From Fratercula arctica (taxonomy: Eukaryota; Chordata; Aves; Charadriiformes; Alcidae), in NCBI GenBank assembly GCA_947846985.1, contig CANTUZ010000001.1:37782727-37846726 (forward strand): DNA of 64,000 nt, given 5' to 3'. A program made the position numbers and the translations under genes. The notes beneath the pieces are model-generated. The model was given only the letters and a program-made list of their open reading frames with translations. It searched no databases and had not been told where the DNA came from. Of the stretch, positions 1 to 14,652 are shown piece by piece (within the stretch, counting starts at the first letter, position 1; each line of letters starts with the position of its first letter).

Positions 1-3000
1 TCCTTATTTTCCATGTGCCTTAATGAATAATTTACAGTTTACTGAATAATTCTCTAAAATTGCAAATGTATTCTTGACAGCATTTAAAAGTAAAGTTAAA
101 TGACAAAATATAGCCTAAAAAACCCAAAAAACACAACCAAAAACCCCTCTGTATTGGCAGATGGTTTAGAACACTAGAAAAGAAATATTCAAGAGGCAAA
201 ATATCAGAAGGTTTCTATAAACACCAGCAAAAGCCTGAAACAGGTATTAACAGTGGAGTAAGGTCTAGTTGGATATACTCACTCAGTGCCACAGAAAACT
301 GGTAATACAATATTTATGCTTTATTTCTCCCAAGATGACGTTTTCTCTTGTAGTCTACAGCCATTTTCTGGCTTTCTTACCCCTTTTTTTTTTTTTTTAG
401 TGTGTGTCTAACAGGTTTGTACAATCCTCTTGTTGAACTCCTTTTTTTCTCCAAAGGTCTGACAATGCCATTGCCTCTTGTACCCTCGGACTTTTCCTTC
501 TGTAGCCAAAGCAGACTCCAATTGCGCACATGAAAGAAGCGGCTGTCTAAGGAGGATTTAATTAATTTTCTCCTATTTTGAATTCAAATATGAAGCACAC
601 TAATGTAGTGCGATTGGTAAATAATGCATAAGCATTTTTGTACCCAGTTCCCTAGTAATAACAGTTCCATGGTAATAATACACAAGCCCTGGCCTGCTAG
701 ACTTGTTATAAATTTATTTTGAGAATGTCGTGACTGAAATGCTGCCTGACATCAAATGTCTGTTTTTACAATGTACAGTTTAAGCTCAGAACTTGAAAAT
801 ACAGGCAAAAGTTGAAAACAGAAACTCCCGAATGACAAACAATTCACTCATGGTTGGTTATTCATCATTGGATTGGTATTGGAAGAACGAAGCGTCTGCT
901 AAGGCAAAGGGGAAAAATAGGCAAGGGGGAAAAATGGCCAAGCAACAGGATATGCACCTGCCACAGTACAGGGAAGTAATATCTCCCAGCGTTGCACAGG
1001 ACATAGTGATATGGTGCAGCAGTGACTAAGAGCTGCCAAGCGACAGAATCATCTTATAAAAGAAGAAATCAAGTTTGGAGGAGGGAAGAGAAAGACGACC
1101 CTCGCATCATTTGCAGCCTCCCTCACTGAAGAGCTCTTGAGCCTCATCACTTCAACCCTTGGGGACCCAGACCATGAAGTACTGTGATGCCTGCAGTGTA
1201 CTGTATATTCACAGCTAATTTAGGATATGATTGTTAATAACTAACTGCTTTGAATACCCAGTGATAGTGATTAATAATGATTAAGACTGAATCACTAGCA
1301 TGAAATGTTAATGAATATCATGCTAGTAAAGTTTAAAATAAAAGTTTAAAACCATCCCAGATTTATCAGTCTTCTAAACAATCCCATTGCTGCAATCTCT
1401 AACTCCCTGACACAGATGTACAGGTAGCGAGATACATAAGCCCACACACATACATGTCTGTACTTGCAACACTTCCCTACTCCTTAAAAATAAGCTTTCT
1501 CACCTTCAAGGGTCTACATATCTGCACAATATATTCAGCATTTCTATTCTATTGCCCTTTCTGACATTCTAAGGTTCCTCTTGCAATTGATTTCTGCATA
1601 ACCCATTTGATTTTTTTTTAATCTTTTAGCAGATATCTACATTTTTCCCCTCTAGAATATCAATGCTGTTCTGTTTGTCTTAATCTCACTATCAATTAGA
1701 ACACTATATAGCAATGAAATCTCTCAGTAACATCCAGAGATTTACACCCAGTTGAATAAATATGAAATTAAAAGTATTGAACAGCTTTATCTGAATCCTG
1801 ATCTGTCTACAGATCAAACTGTCTATATTTTTAAAAAACGGGAGGCTCAAGGACTGCACCAGGGATTGGCCATGATACGTAACTGCTGGATCACTGGAAG
1901 ATGGCAGAGGAAGCAAGCTATTTTCATGGACTACTGACATACTTCCATATCACATTAGAAATTTAAGTGCTGTTTTGGTAAAAATGTGACAATACTCAAG
2001 CTCTTACTTAATATTTGATTTGCTAATTCATACTTGTAAGAGATGTATATATTTTTATGCCCTACAAGAAACAGAATGTTTCACTTAGATTTCTGTAGCT
2101 CATTGCATAATTGTATCTTAAAATTACTCACCACGTAACAGTACTGTGCACAACTTAAAGCCACAAACATTAAAAGAAAAAAGAGATTATTTGCAATAAA
2201 TGCATAGCAGTATTGCATACGTTTCCATCATCTTTTTAAACCCAAAATTTTTTATGTTGTGAAATGCACTCAAACAACAACAAAAAAAAGTCACAAGGAG
2301 GTGTGTTTAATTACTTATTTTCAATCAGGCTCAATTAATTATAAAATGGTTCAGCCAGGAACATGGCAAGTCTGTAGCCTGCTGATGTAGGACTTGTGTC
2401 CCAATAAAGAAAGAGTTGTTGATCCTTTACAGGTATAGACAGGGGTGCAAAAAACATCAATAAACACAAAAATGTAGAAAGATTTAAAAGTGCACTTAAA
2501 CAACACCACCATGAATTTCCCTCTGCAAATATTTAATGCCCCGTGTATGGTATCTTAAATGCTGGAGTAGCACATTTTTATGTCTTAAATGGTACATTTC
2601 TGGTAAATTGAGATATATATTTGTAGGCTACGATTTTCAATATTTAGAAAACATGTTCTCTTCAAATAATTTTGAAATACAGTAGCCACAAAATAACACA
2701 CTTTTTCAGTCTTGTATGAGAATCTCTTTCAGACAATTTAGACTAGGCGGCTACCTCAAACCCTAAGTACTGCATTCATGGACAAATATTTACTTTATAA
2801 CTTCTTCTATTGCTTAGTGCTCTATGATATTGTAAAAATAATTGCTAAAAAAAAAAATCACGTTGCCTCAGTCTTGACAACCAAAATCAAGGAAAAAAAA
2901 AGTCTTTTATTTTTTTTTTTTATTCTTTTTAAACAATGGTATCTCAAAACCCTTTTTCCATATGGAATTATTTGTCTGTCATTACTTTGTTACACTTGAG

Positions 3001-6000
3001 TATTTAAGGCCAATATCATTACTTTAGAGTTAATATGAGTCTTGTTTGAAAGCCATATCAACGCAAAACTTCAATTCCTACTACCGTTTACCTCAAGCCA
3101 TAAAATTTAGTATTTGTGATTTTGAACACCATATTATAACACCAGAGTTATAAACAATATAACTCCGTCTTAATGCATATAGTTGCTTTTTTCCCCCACC
3201 AAGGAAAAAATGTCCCAGGAAGGCAATTCTGTAACCTTACTCTCTTGATAGACAGGCACATTGATCTAATTTCTAAACTAATTTCTACTTGTTGTAACGT
3301 AATCAAGTGAAAGACTTTTCTCTTCTTTGTCACCCCCACACCCACACTTTAGTCCTCTTCCCTATTGTGATATTCTAACCCTCCTCTTTATTAACAATAC
3401 CTCTTAATTTTCTCTCATCACCTTATTTCACTAGGACATTTCTAGTTCTAGTAACAGTAAATCTTTAGAAATGACAATGGGTACAACTGTTCCCCAAACA
3501 TGCAAGTTCCTTTACAGAATTAAGTATTGTATTCTTGTTCATGCAGTTATTTCACTAATTCTCATCTTGTCCAACTTTGACAGCAATTTTCCATGGAGCA
3601 TAAAATCAAAATTCTTTACAGGGATAAATTCCCTGAAACTAAGTCCACATTTCTTTTAAGATTTTTTTTTTTTTTTCCACTTGATGTAAGGAATGCTTAG
3701 TTTGTTTAGCTGTCTTTAGACTAACTTTCCATATAAACTAAGGCATAAAAAATGTTTGATACCTCCCCTTGGGTTCTGTCTTCACATGCAACCAACAGGA
3801 TCACAGACCACGAAACCCGAAGTTCTTACAGATGCAGTAATAGAGTGATTTTCACTCAGAGGATAAATTCTGTGTTTTCACTGTAAGGTTGATTCCTAAA
3901 ATTTTGTGACTTTTGCCACTGGTTTTGAATTATAGCCCTGTGTGTACCAGAAAGTTGCAACTTAAGTTATTTGACACATTATTCTCTGCCATTCCTGGAA
4001 ATCTATGAATAGCTACTTTCAATTGCATGTCCTAAGCTTACATATAAAAAAAAAAAACCCAAAATACAGAAAAAATTGTACATCATAAGTGAATTACCTA
4101 CCTAATAGCTGAATTAATTAAATTAACATGTGAGAATGAACTAGGATACTATTCCTTTTTCAGTACTCTGAAGAATTCTTTTTACTCTCTCTCTGAAGAG
4201 CCACCAAAAAAGAAAATCCAGGTAACATATAAACAAATGGACCTCTAACAATGGACCTCTGGTTGGTTGCAAGTCTCCTAGTTTCTCTTCATAGCCATCG
4301 TTCTTGAAAACTATCATTTAAGCAGAAAAACATTCTACACTAACATTAAGAAACTGGAAAATGAACTTTGCATTTAAAAAAGGGGGAAAAAAAAAAAAAG
4401 GAAGCCTCAAAAAGAGACATAATTAAGATAAAATTGTTAACAAGTTCATTACAAAGTACATCTCTGAATGGGCTACCATTCCAAACTATGAGTCTCCTAT
4501 AAGAAATGAGAAACTCGTGTAATATGCAAGGTAGTGGAACCATCTATCAATTTTGGTACTGATTGAATATAATACAGGATGGAGTAAGTCATGCAGTTTG
4601 TAGTGTTTTCTGAAAGCACAAAAAATCCCACTCAAAGACACACAACAATCCTGACTATCTGAAAACACACCCTGTGAATTTTACTTAACACAAAAAGCCC
4701 AAGGAATGCATAGCAGAAAGTATGTTATTTAATAGTACTGAGAAATTTGCCATAATATTTTAGAAATTTTGTAATAAGAGAAATAAACATTTCCTTTTGA
4801 CATATAGGTTGCTTACAGTATATATAAATATTGTTCTCTCATGCTTTCCTAATGTTTTTAAACATTGTAGGTGGGGGTGTTGTTTTTTAATTAATATACA
4901 TTAAACTTCACATTTACAATGTTTCCTAACTTTTTTAAAAAAAAATGTGAAATTAATTCCTTATGAAAAAAAACTGAATAATGTTTCAAAAATGAAAAAA
5001 AGGATTAAGTTACTTGTAAAGTGACAATGAGTTAATTACTTTTGGAGGAAGGAAAACCTGCAGTTTTATATTGTTATATGAAAAGAAGACTCTATACACT
5101 GTTACCTGTAAGGTCTCTGTGAATTAGAGTCAATCAAATAAAACAGCAGACTGGATAAATGCAACATAAATCTTTAGAATACAATAAAATAAGAAATTAG
5201 TAAAGTGTACTAAATTACTAAAATATTTCTTGTCTGGAATACTAATAGAAAAGTGGGAAAGTCATTATGTTTAAAAGAAGAGACAGCTTTAATTACATGA
5301 ATCTTCAGGAACTGTCATATCAGTAAGCTCATTAGCGGCAATGAAAGTTCCTCCTGCTGATCCTAAGAGTACTTAAAAAACAGGATTTGTTATACTTCAA
5401 AGCAAAAAAGGTATCTTTAATTCATGCACTGTAACAGTGAATTAAGCCTACGTCTAGTATTACAAAAGTAGAAACTAAAACTTCAGCACATAAAAAAACC
5501 AAATTAAATATCCTGAAGTAAACTACAATTGCATAGGTCACATGTCCCTTGCTGCCTGGCCGTCAAAGTTATATTTTCAAAAATGAACATTAATTTTTCT
5601 AATGTAATAATTATTTTACTTATTGTGAATATTTTATCATTTATAAAATACTATACAATACATGTTAGCTTCACAACTAATAGACCTTGTCACTGCTCTT
5701 AAAAGTCTTGCAAGTTATCTTAACCGCTAACTGTACAACAATTATAGGACAATATTTAATGAGATGAAAGGAGCAAAATGTTTTTTCTAAAAAGGATAAA
5801 AAGAAAATTAGTTGCTAAACATTATAGTGTTCTAATGTCCACTATTTTGAATCAGAAATAACTTGAGAGAGAAGTTTTAATAATGAGCAAGCACAATAAG
5901 ATACAAGGTATGCTACAAATACACTGGCTGATACAAGGACAGACATGTCAAGGAAGAATTCTAAAAAGCGTCTTTTAAGTAACTTGTTTTAAGAAACTTG

Positions 6001-8861
6001 TAGAAGACTAAACAATCGCTTGATGGTGATGAAACCAAAAGCAATAAAGAACCAACATGCATAGCGTAATTCCATTTTTATACAGTGTGTTCAACTTAAA
6101 TTTTTCTGTTGCTATTTTTCAAATCTTTCTACCACATTAATTTTGATTTATAATTTAAAGGGCACTTGCAAATAATAACTTTATGCCATATATAAAATGT
6201 GAAATTATTCTATTTGCAGAAATGAATGTGCAGACAAGAAATAAAAACAGCTCAGTAAGAAAAAAATAGTTTGCAAGAAGGGTATGGGAGAAAAGAATAT
6301 TCTTATCAAACATCATTGATGTATTCTTGGGAATTACTTTTAAAAATTACTTCAGAGTGGAAAGTTCAGTGAAATCATGAAGAAAATGACATTCCACCAC
6401 TTCTACAAGGCTCTAACCTTTGCTATGACAAAAGGTAGAGAACAGCATTTAGAAACAAATACTGGAAGAAAATACAACCAATACGCTCCACAGAAAAAAA
6501 TGAACATTATATTAGTATAATACAAAACCAGAAGAGAGTGACGTATTTCCTCACCCAGCAACTTTGACCAACAAAGTAGCACACATGTAAAAAGAAGCTT
6601 CCTATGGGATGACAGGGAAAAAGTCAGTCCAGCTGACTTCCTTCTGTACTATCAGCAGCCTGTAATCCCTAGACATAACCTTTGGATCCATCAGTTTTCA
6701 AATTTACTGGAAGTCTGAACTGCCTCCAATAAATACAATCCAGGATGGATTACTCTTGTTAAGTACTAAGTATTTATCGGAATGGAGGAGAAACTCTAAG
6801 CCCTCAATACCTAAATTCTGTTCTAACACAACCAGTAATTCTTCTGGAATGAGCATATTTGACTAGATGATCATCAAGAGGAAAGATTTTTTTATTACTT
6901 CCCCTCTATCATTCTCCCTAGCAGCCATCGTGATACCTTGTAACATCTGCTGTGTTTCTCAGCTCACTGTAGAAGCCTCAAGGCAAATCATTCACCATCA
7001 TTCTTGGGGTCAACTTGTCTTCATCAGCATATCAGTAAGTTACATCACACCAGGTGAGTCCATTATGTTGGATATGGCTGATCACAACCACAGATTCACA
7101 GCTTTTTTTTTTAACTGACCTTTTTGTAAACTCAAGCAAAAATAGCCACTTCATTAAAAATTTACTGGGCAAAAACTGGTGCATATTAAATCAACCAGTT
7201 TCATAAAAACATACTTATGCAAAAATACTAAAAGTCTTAAAAAAAACTCCATGACCTGCGGTCTTTGGTATCTGCTGGATTTTCAAAAATTCAGTGCAGG
7301 AGGAGTCTTTCAAAACAAAATGGAATTTTGCAGGTTGTGAAACAAGTACAAACACACACATCGATATGCTAATCTGTTAAAGCCATCCTAAGCCTTTGTC
7401 TTTTTCACACAGTAAAACTGAAATGCAAAATACATCTCATAATGCACTGAACTATTCAGTATATAAACTCGAAAACATGATCATTGATTTCCATCCTACA
7501 ACATACTGAGTGAGTTCAAAGATTCATCTAGTCAATAGCAGATACCTAAAAAAAACCAAACAAACCAGAAAACCTGGACTAACTGATAATTTTACTGGCT
7601 ACTCTGACTGCTCAATGTTTCATATCTCAGAAAATTTCGAGAAGACAACCATCAGCTTCACATAAGACGACTGTCTACACTGAAATAATGGCTTCTAATA
7701 ATGAACATTTTAGTTTTTCTGGCTGATATACAAAATTCCAACCACAATGCTGCCAATAACATACTAGTAATGAAAAAAAATAATTAAAAATCTGTTGTCC
7801 ATTAACAGAGGGTTCTATGAAAATAATGCATAAAATATTGATTTTATATACAGCAGAAACTCCTATTACCAGTACAAACAGTTAGATAAAGGGTTTGAAG
7901 CTTTTGCCAGCTATTTAAAAACACTTGAACTTCTAAGTGGTTATAATGCAACAACTGAAACTGGAAACTTTAAGAACCATGATAACAGAAAGCAAACTCT
8001 ACGTGAGTGACCACTATCTCAAGTTCTCTATAAGGAGCAGGTTTTGCAAAGCTGTAGTTTGTGGCAGGGAGACCAAGTGAGGCGTAAGAGTGACACTGTA
8101 CAAAGCAATACAGATAAACAGAGATATTTTCCAAACTGACATAAACTAAAAATGATTAACAGAGACAGCCCATCCAATCTTCTTTTCCTGCAAAAGTATG
8201 ACAGCGCTGAGGTGTCATCAATTTCTAACTCCATGCTTAGTCAGTTTAAATTACTTCAGCTGTGATAAAATATGGAGAAGGAACTCTAAATTAAGAAATT
8301 AACTGCAAAAAATCTGCTGTGGCATATATTGAGATTTACCATATTCTATGCCGCATGATGAAGCAGTAAAAAAAGGAATTTATTTTTCCAGACTTCCAAC
8401 GCTACTGTTGCATGAAAAACACACATGGGGAAGATAAAACTGTTCTGATTAGTGTTTAGAAAAAAACAAACAAACAAATTAAAGAACGGTATAACAGCCT
8501 TTCCACATTTATGAATTAAAAGACACTGAGTGATTGTACTACACTTACCATATAAAAGATTGAAAGGTGGAAATAGTTTAAGATCTGTTAATAGAAAAGA
8601 ACTTTTAAAAGAAATCTGTTTTGGACAGTGAGTCTAGAAGATATGTTTGAAGAAATGTAATGGGAAATCCCATAGTAAATATCAGAGGACTGAACAATAA
8701 ATATTATCTTCAAGACCACTTGCAGCAGCTCAAACTACTGATCTATGCTCTTGAATATTAATGTCCATTTTTAAAATAATGTTAGCATAAAATAAACATC
8801 ATCTCCCATAAAAAACACTGCAATGCACGCAGAATCAAAACTTTTGGTTAATTATACAAAC
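1..8861 (-). other. DIAPH3 intron downstream of exon E (partial)
   Basis: This is AT-rich non-coding sequence with short A and T runs. I found no exon, no clear CR1 copy and no RNA gene. The longest open frames (83 codons or fewer, for example 6867-7118 on the plus strand) have no recognisable domain. The intron continues beyond the left edge. Confidence 0.7.
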
Positions 8862-8991
8862 CTTTACTAGCTTTATCTAAATGCTGAAAATCATCAACAA
8901 AATTCAGGACATCTTGATAACTTTCTTCACACACTTCTACAAGAAAATGGAGCAATGTTGTTTTTTGATCTGCTGACTTTGTGTCCTTCAG
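8862..8991 (-). CDS. DIAPH3: DIAPH3 FH2 exon E (130 nt, most downstream exon in the window)
   Basis: The exon has 43 codons, LKDTKSADQKTTLLHFLVEV and CEESYQDVLNFVDDFQHLDK then ASK, plus one final G. LKDTKSADQKTTLLHFL is the formin signature that follows the GNYMN block and continues SSLCK of exon D. The acceptor is a strong pyrimidine tract ending TTTTTTTCTCTCCAG and the donor is GTAAAG followed by GTTTGT, a weaker donor than the others because it lacks A at +3. The next exon should begin with two bases completing a Val codon and encode the VSVEMLE-type continuation. I searched the remaining 8.8 kb by eye for it and did not find it. Confidence 0.94.
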
Positions 8992-11870
8992 CTGGAGAGA
9001 AAAAAAGAAATGTGAAAACACTGAGAATAAGATTACTTCTGACTATTTAGATAATTAACATATATTACTAATTGTGAACCCAAGAAATGTAAGAATACAC
9101 TGTTGAACTGGTACGGCTCTTTTAAAGAAAACCCTAAGTAATGGGCTGTTTCATTTCCTCCCTTGCTAAAAATCCCTAAAAAGATCACATTAAATATTTT
9201 TAATTCTATGTAATATTTGAGTTGCGTACTCAAAACCAGTACCCATTTTTTTTTTTAAAATGCAATTATCCAAGCAATATAGGAATATTTGCAAAACTAT
9301 GAATAGACTCATGAAAGTGTAGAAAAAAAAACCAAAAAACCCTAACAATACATGGTGCACACATTCACTGCATGACATGATTTCCTGATGTGCGAAGCTA
9401 ACTCTAGCCTAACAATATTTATATAGCGGAAGCTACAACCTCAGCCTGCACAAGTTCTTGTTGTTATCAGTTCTCAATAGGGCAAACAGGAGTTCACAGG
9501 CTTCATTGTTTAAAAACTTTGACTTCAAAAATTCTTAAGCACAAACTTTTCTTTCTGAACCCTTAATACATATAAAATTATTTTAAGCCCGACCATTTTA
9601 AAACTTGCAGCTGCTTGTGCAAAAATGTTAACAATCGGCAACTGGCAAACTTTCAGTTATACGTTCCTATTGTAGTCTCCCATTCGAGCCAGTCTTTTAA
9701 ATTGTTGGAGAGATTTTTAGAAATAGAAAATGACATCTCATATGAAAATGCTTCTTCACTACTTAAAAACTATTTCTGCATAAAATAGTTTAACAGAAAA
9801 ATTATAAATGTACATAGGCACATACAAAGCAGGCGCACACGCTAACGGGCTGCCACAATTGCACACAGACTTGTACATCTGAGCATCAGGGGAAAAAAAA
9901 TCTTTAGCATAGTACAAAAACTAGCACTAAACAAGTAGAAAACTCATGTTAGTTTGTTTCAACTTCAAGACTGTTCTTCAGTTCGGTTACCATGAAAAAT
10001 ACAAGTGATTGGCAATGCTCAATGGTATAAGAGTAACTACAACAAGGCAGAAAGGAAAAACTACCTTCCTTTCCAAAAAGGGTTCAAAACCAGACACAGA
10101 GCTATATGGGGATTACTTCTGAATAAGGAACTGAGAGCAAGATCAATCCCAATTTAAATATACATACACACACATTTATTTATTTTTATATATTACCACA
10201 CTTTTACCATGGTTGCAAATTTCTTATAAAGAGATTTTTTCACACTTCTTGTGCTTCCCAATATCAGAGATCACTGAAAGGGCATTATAAAAAACTAAAT
10301 TAGAGTATATTGTCTGCTTTTCCCATGCCGTATATACATTAAAATGGAGAACTTTGGATGGTGGTTATCATTGAGGTTAATATTTCATACTTCATTGTAA
10401 AAAATCAGTGATTATTTTCAAATATCAAACTGATACTATCTTAATAAATACAATCAGATATACTCTTCCAGAATGTGTATGTCCTCCTTCAGGAGAGTGA
10501 ATTAATAGTAATGTGAGACATAGTTTTCAATATAAAGAGAAAATGGAACACATATATCAAAACAAAAAATATATTTTATGGTCATTACTGTATGCAGTGT
10601 TATAAGTTACTTCTACTGTACTGGGAATGTCAGTGGGAAGTGTCTCAATAATTGAAATAACATCACACAAAATTTCTACAATGTGACACTGCTTAAAATA
10701 CGTAGAGTTAACAAAAGTTAGTTTTAAAAAGAACCCAGTGTTATAAACATGCATTTAATTTTAATATATCAGTATGTAACAAATGATTGAGTATTAGCAT
10801 ACCAATATCATATCTCTCTTCTGAGAATGCATATGCATGTTCTCTGATGCAGAACTATTACAGTTTAATTCTACATGATGCAGGGAGAAGGCAAAATATG
10901 GAATTGTCGCCTGCAAAGTGGATAGCTCACATAGTCCCCTACGCATAGTTGGGCACCAATGAAGCAGAGCAGATAAACTGCATATTCTCCAAATATTTCA
11001 GAAACCAACATCTTTGGAGGACAGAAGTCACTGCAAATTTCTTAATTTCTCAGATCCCCTCCTGAAAACTGCTGTGCAGGCCACCAAGGAGTCTGCAATT
11101 TGCAGCTTTCTAGTTTGGGGACTTGAAGGAATATTGGTGTGGGTGTTTTTTTTACTGTTTTAATACTAATATTTGTAATAGTTGAACCATCTTATTATTC
11201 TCAGAACAGAGGAAATTAAGCATTAACCAACACACTACACATAGTTAAGAAAACCCCCAAAATCGCACATACATAGTTTTACCTCTGTGTTTCCAGACAA
11301 AGTGATCTGTCTGTGTAAGACACAATTTCATAACCAGTGAAGGCTTGGTACTCACGGACTTCCTAAATGAGGCCACAATTGGATGAGGTGAATTAGGAAT
11401 TGGTGACTAGTACCCTGATACACAGTGGACTGGATAGTCCAGAGTTACCTATAAATTCAGCTGTCCAATAATGAAGGAAGTAAGAAAAACCATAGTAGAA
11501 ATCAGATCTTAATTCTCCATCAGATCTGCTGATACATTGGAATGTCACCATGTATCATGAAGGAAGAAAACTGTGGCTGATGTGCTGAATACCTGGGTCT
11601 TTTCCAGCATTTGGGATGATATAAAAATAGAACCTTCTCAGATGATACTGGTAGTATTAATTCACTACAAAGGCAGCATAGTAAATGCAAACTACCAGTG
11701 ATTCTCTCTCTGAAAACCTGTCAACCTTCAAAAGAATAAGTAGGTGACTGTAGGTCTCACTTGTCCTAGAATACCTAGTGGGAGAGATCTGAAATTTTTC
11801 AGACGTTCTCTAAGGTGGCCATAGTTGCTCTGCCTCCCAGAAAAATCTGTAACTTGGTCTTTCTTTCCCA

Positions 11871-11975
11871 ATCACAGAATGGTTTGTCTTGGAAGGTACC
11901 TTTAAAAATCATCTAGTACAACCTCCTTGCCATGGGCGGGGACATCAATACACTCATATTCAACAGCCATTAAGG
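11871..11975 (-). mobile_element. CR1 LINE 3' fragment
   Basis: Reading the plus strand, the sequence atcacagaatggtttgtctt, then ggaaggtacctttaaaaatc and tctagtacaacctccttgcc, is the reverse complement of a CR1 3' end. The far end is indistinct and placed by eye. It lies in DIAPH3-sense orientation. Confidence 0.75.
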
Positions 11976-12334
11976 TTGCATTATCTTCCCCCTAGAAAAG
12001 TTTTTAAGCGCTGTGGCCTGGTATTTACAAGCTAACAATTTCAAGTGATGCCAAATCAAATATAGGTGAAATCTTTGCCACTGGAACTTCATGGTTTTTT
12101 TACTTGCACATTTCTTACATAAATGAAATGTATCAAGTACTACAATAAATGTTTATCCATAATCAATTAATTTCTGGAAGGAGTAAACCAGTATCACCAC
12201 TTCTAATCATGTAACATGATACAATGTCAAAATTACACTGAACTAAGCATTTTGATCATAGGGAGCAAATCACCTTTTCTGGTCCTTATAGCTTTGTATC
12301 TACTTCACCTACAGACTATTGGCAGTGATCAGCA

Positions 12335-12405
12335 TCTCTCTTGAGCAGAGGGTTGGACTAGATGCTTCCTGACTTCCTTTCCCCCCAAATTATTCCATGA
12401 TTCTA
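12335..12405 (+). mobile_element. CR1 LINE 3' tail, short and diverged
   Basis: The stretch contains gagggttggactagatgc, a C-rich replacement of the usual ccttccaaccc, and attccatgattcta. It is the last 60-70 bases of a CR1 element in plus orientation. It has no upstream CR1 body. Confidence 0.7.
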
Positions 12406-12529
12406 AGAAACATGCACACACTTCCCAACTAGTTAACCAAATATTCTATTCAAAATATTATTTACATTAGCTCTTAATTTGGCCTCACAGCAACTCTCTG
12501 TAAATTATTACTATACCTGGGTTTTAAAA

Positions 12530-12920
12530 GCTTTCCACAGTCTTCCACACTACCAAGTTCTTAACTCTCTTTGCAGTTAAAAAGCTTTCTTAACTTTTAA
12601 GCAAATTTCTTTTGTTACTAGCAAAGCCAAATAATTCCATCTCCTACTTTAGCTACATGGAAAACAAATGTTCAAATGCCTTCTTTATCATAAATTAATA
12701 AAAAAAGGACATTGTTATGTCCTCCTCATGTTCCTGTCCTATAATTTCTAAACTGAATACACCCAAATGCTTTTTTCTCAGTTTAGAAGTGTTATGTTTT
12801 ATATCATCTGGATTCTCACTATTCAGTCTATATATTTTCCGCAGTAATTCAGGCAAGACTTGACTTAAGACTTTATCAGCACCAAGTAAGCAGTAATTGC
12901 CATCTTTATAGTACATAGAC
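12530..12920 (-). mobile_element. Old CR1-like LINE remnant
   Basis: On the plus strand the order of short matches (agttaaaaagctttcttaac, then catggaaaacaaatgttcaa, then acattgttatgtcctcctc, then aaactgaatacacccaaatg) follows the reverse complement of the ancient amniote CR1 ORF2 3' region as I remember it. Similarity is weak and full of small gaps. The 80-codon minus frame at 12695-12937 falls in it and is best read as decayed reverse-transcriptase tail or chance. Boundaries are approximate. Confidence 0.5.
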
Positions 12921-14253
12921 GGTCCACTAAAAGACACTTTTTTCCCCTCTCCAATAGAATGTTGTAACCACCTGTAAAGCTAAATAACCTGTAAGTGTGC
13001 AAATTGAAGTAACTATGAGATCCTGGATTACGATACGCATTTAATGCCAGAGAACTGTAGAGATAGTCAGGGCTTAAAGCCCATTTTCTGGAATTCTGCA
13101 TAGCCATTCACTCCTTACTTTGATTATCTGCACAACATTGGTTCGCTTTCCTTTGTGTAGTACACTATGGTAGTCTTCAAAATTTTAATCTTCTAGATCG
13201 TAAATTATTTCTTCAATATAATTTTGGAATTTTAATCCTGCTCCGCAAAGTGCCTGTAACAATTACCTTCATGTTGTTTTCATAAGTATATTTCTTTTTT
13301 TGTTGCCTTATGCATTAAAAATACAGAGAATATAACCAGACACAGGACACACCTACTCACACCTAAGAAGTAAGTCCACCCAATTGGAGATAACGTTTAG
13401 TATCTTCCTTCTGAACAGGTTTCCCAACAAATTGTACATTTCACTCAATAACTTCATCTGCGCTGCATTTCTCCAGGTGGCTGATGCATGCTTAAGTGTT
13501 TACTTTAGACTAGGGAAGGTATATAACTTATTCTCTATGAATATTTAAGTTATAATTATCACATTCAACACTTGAGAACTACACTTAAAGAATTATTCTG
13601 AAACGTAGTAGAATTAGGGTGATTATTTTAAAGAATATAGAACTTAACATACTGTATTTTCTCCATTGCGTAAAAAGAAGCTGAGCGAAGACAAGGAGTA
13701 CGTACAAACTTCCAAATAATTTCTTTATCATAAGGACTATTACATACATGTGCACTCTGTGCAGATTTTGCAGTGGCCTCCCAGAGGGCACAGGAAAAAC
13801 AAACAAATAAACACCACTAAATAAGGGGAAGGCAATTAGGATTAGAACTGATTATAAATTAACAATCAGGAAAGTATCAATATCTTCTTGTATATAGTTT
13901 ATATAAAAGTTGAAAGAGTGAAAATTCATGAAAACTAGAAGAAACAGGGAACTGATGAAACTCAGCAACAACAAAAGAAAATCAGATAAGGACACAATTT
14001 ATGTAAAAGAGAAAACAACTGTATTAAAACAGATTAAAATGTGACAGTCTTCGAAGTGCTCAGACATGTAAGATCACAACACTACTATGATCACAGTGAT
14101 ACGGTCCTTCATAACATTATTTAGTTTGTGGGGGTTTTTTATTATTCCTTCAATATGGAATCTTCTAAAAGTTTAAATGAAAGCCAATGTCGAGATGTTT
14201 GTATGCAGATTAGCTGTATTGTTCAAACCATCAACTAATGCTAAGAATTATTA

Positions 14254-14652
<399 letters not shown>

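Noticed and set aside
12695..13107. Two 80-codon minus-strand frames
   Set aside because: The first overlaps an old CR1-like remnant, and the second has no recognisable domain, splice context or match to the DIAPH3 reading frame.
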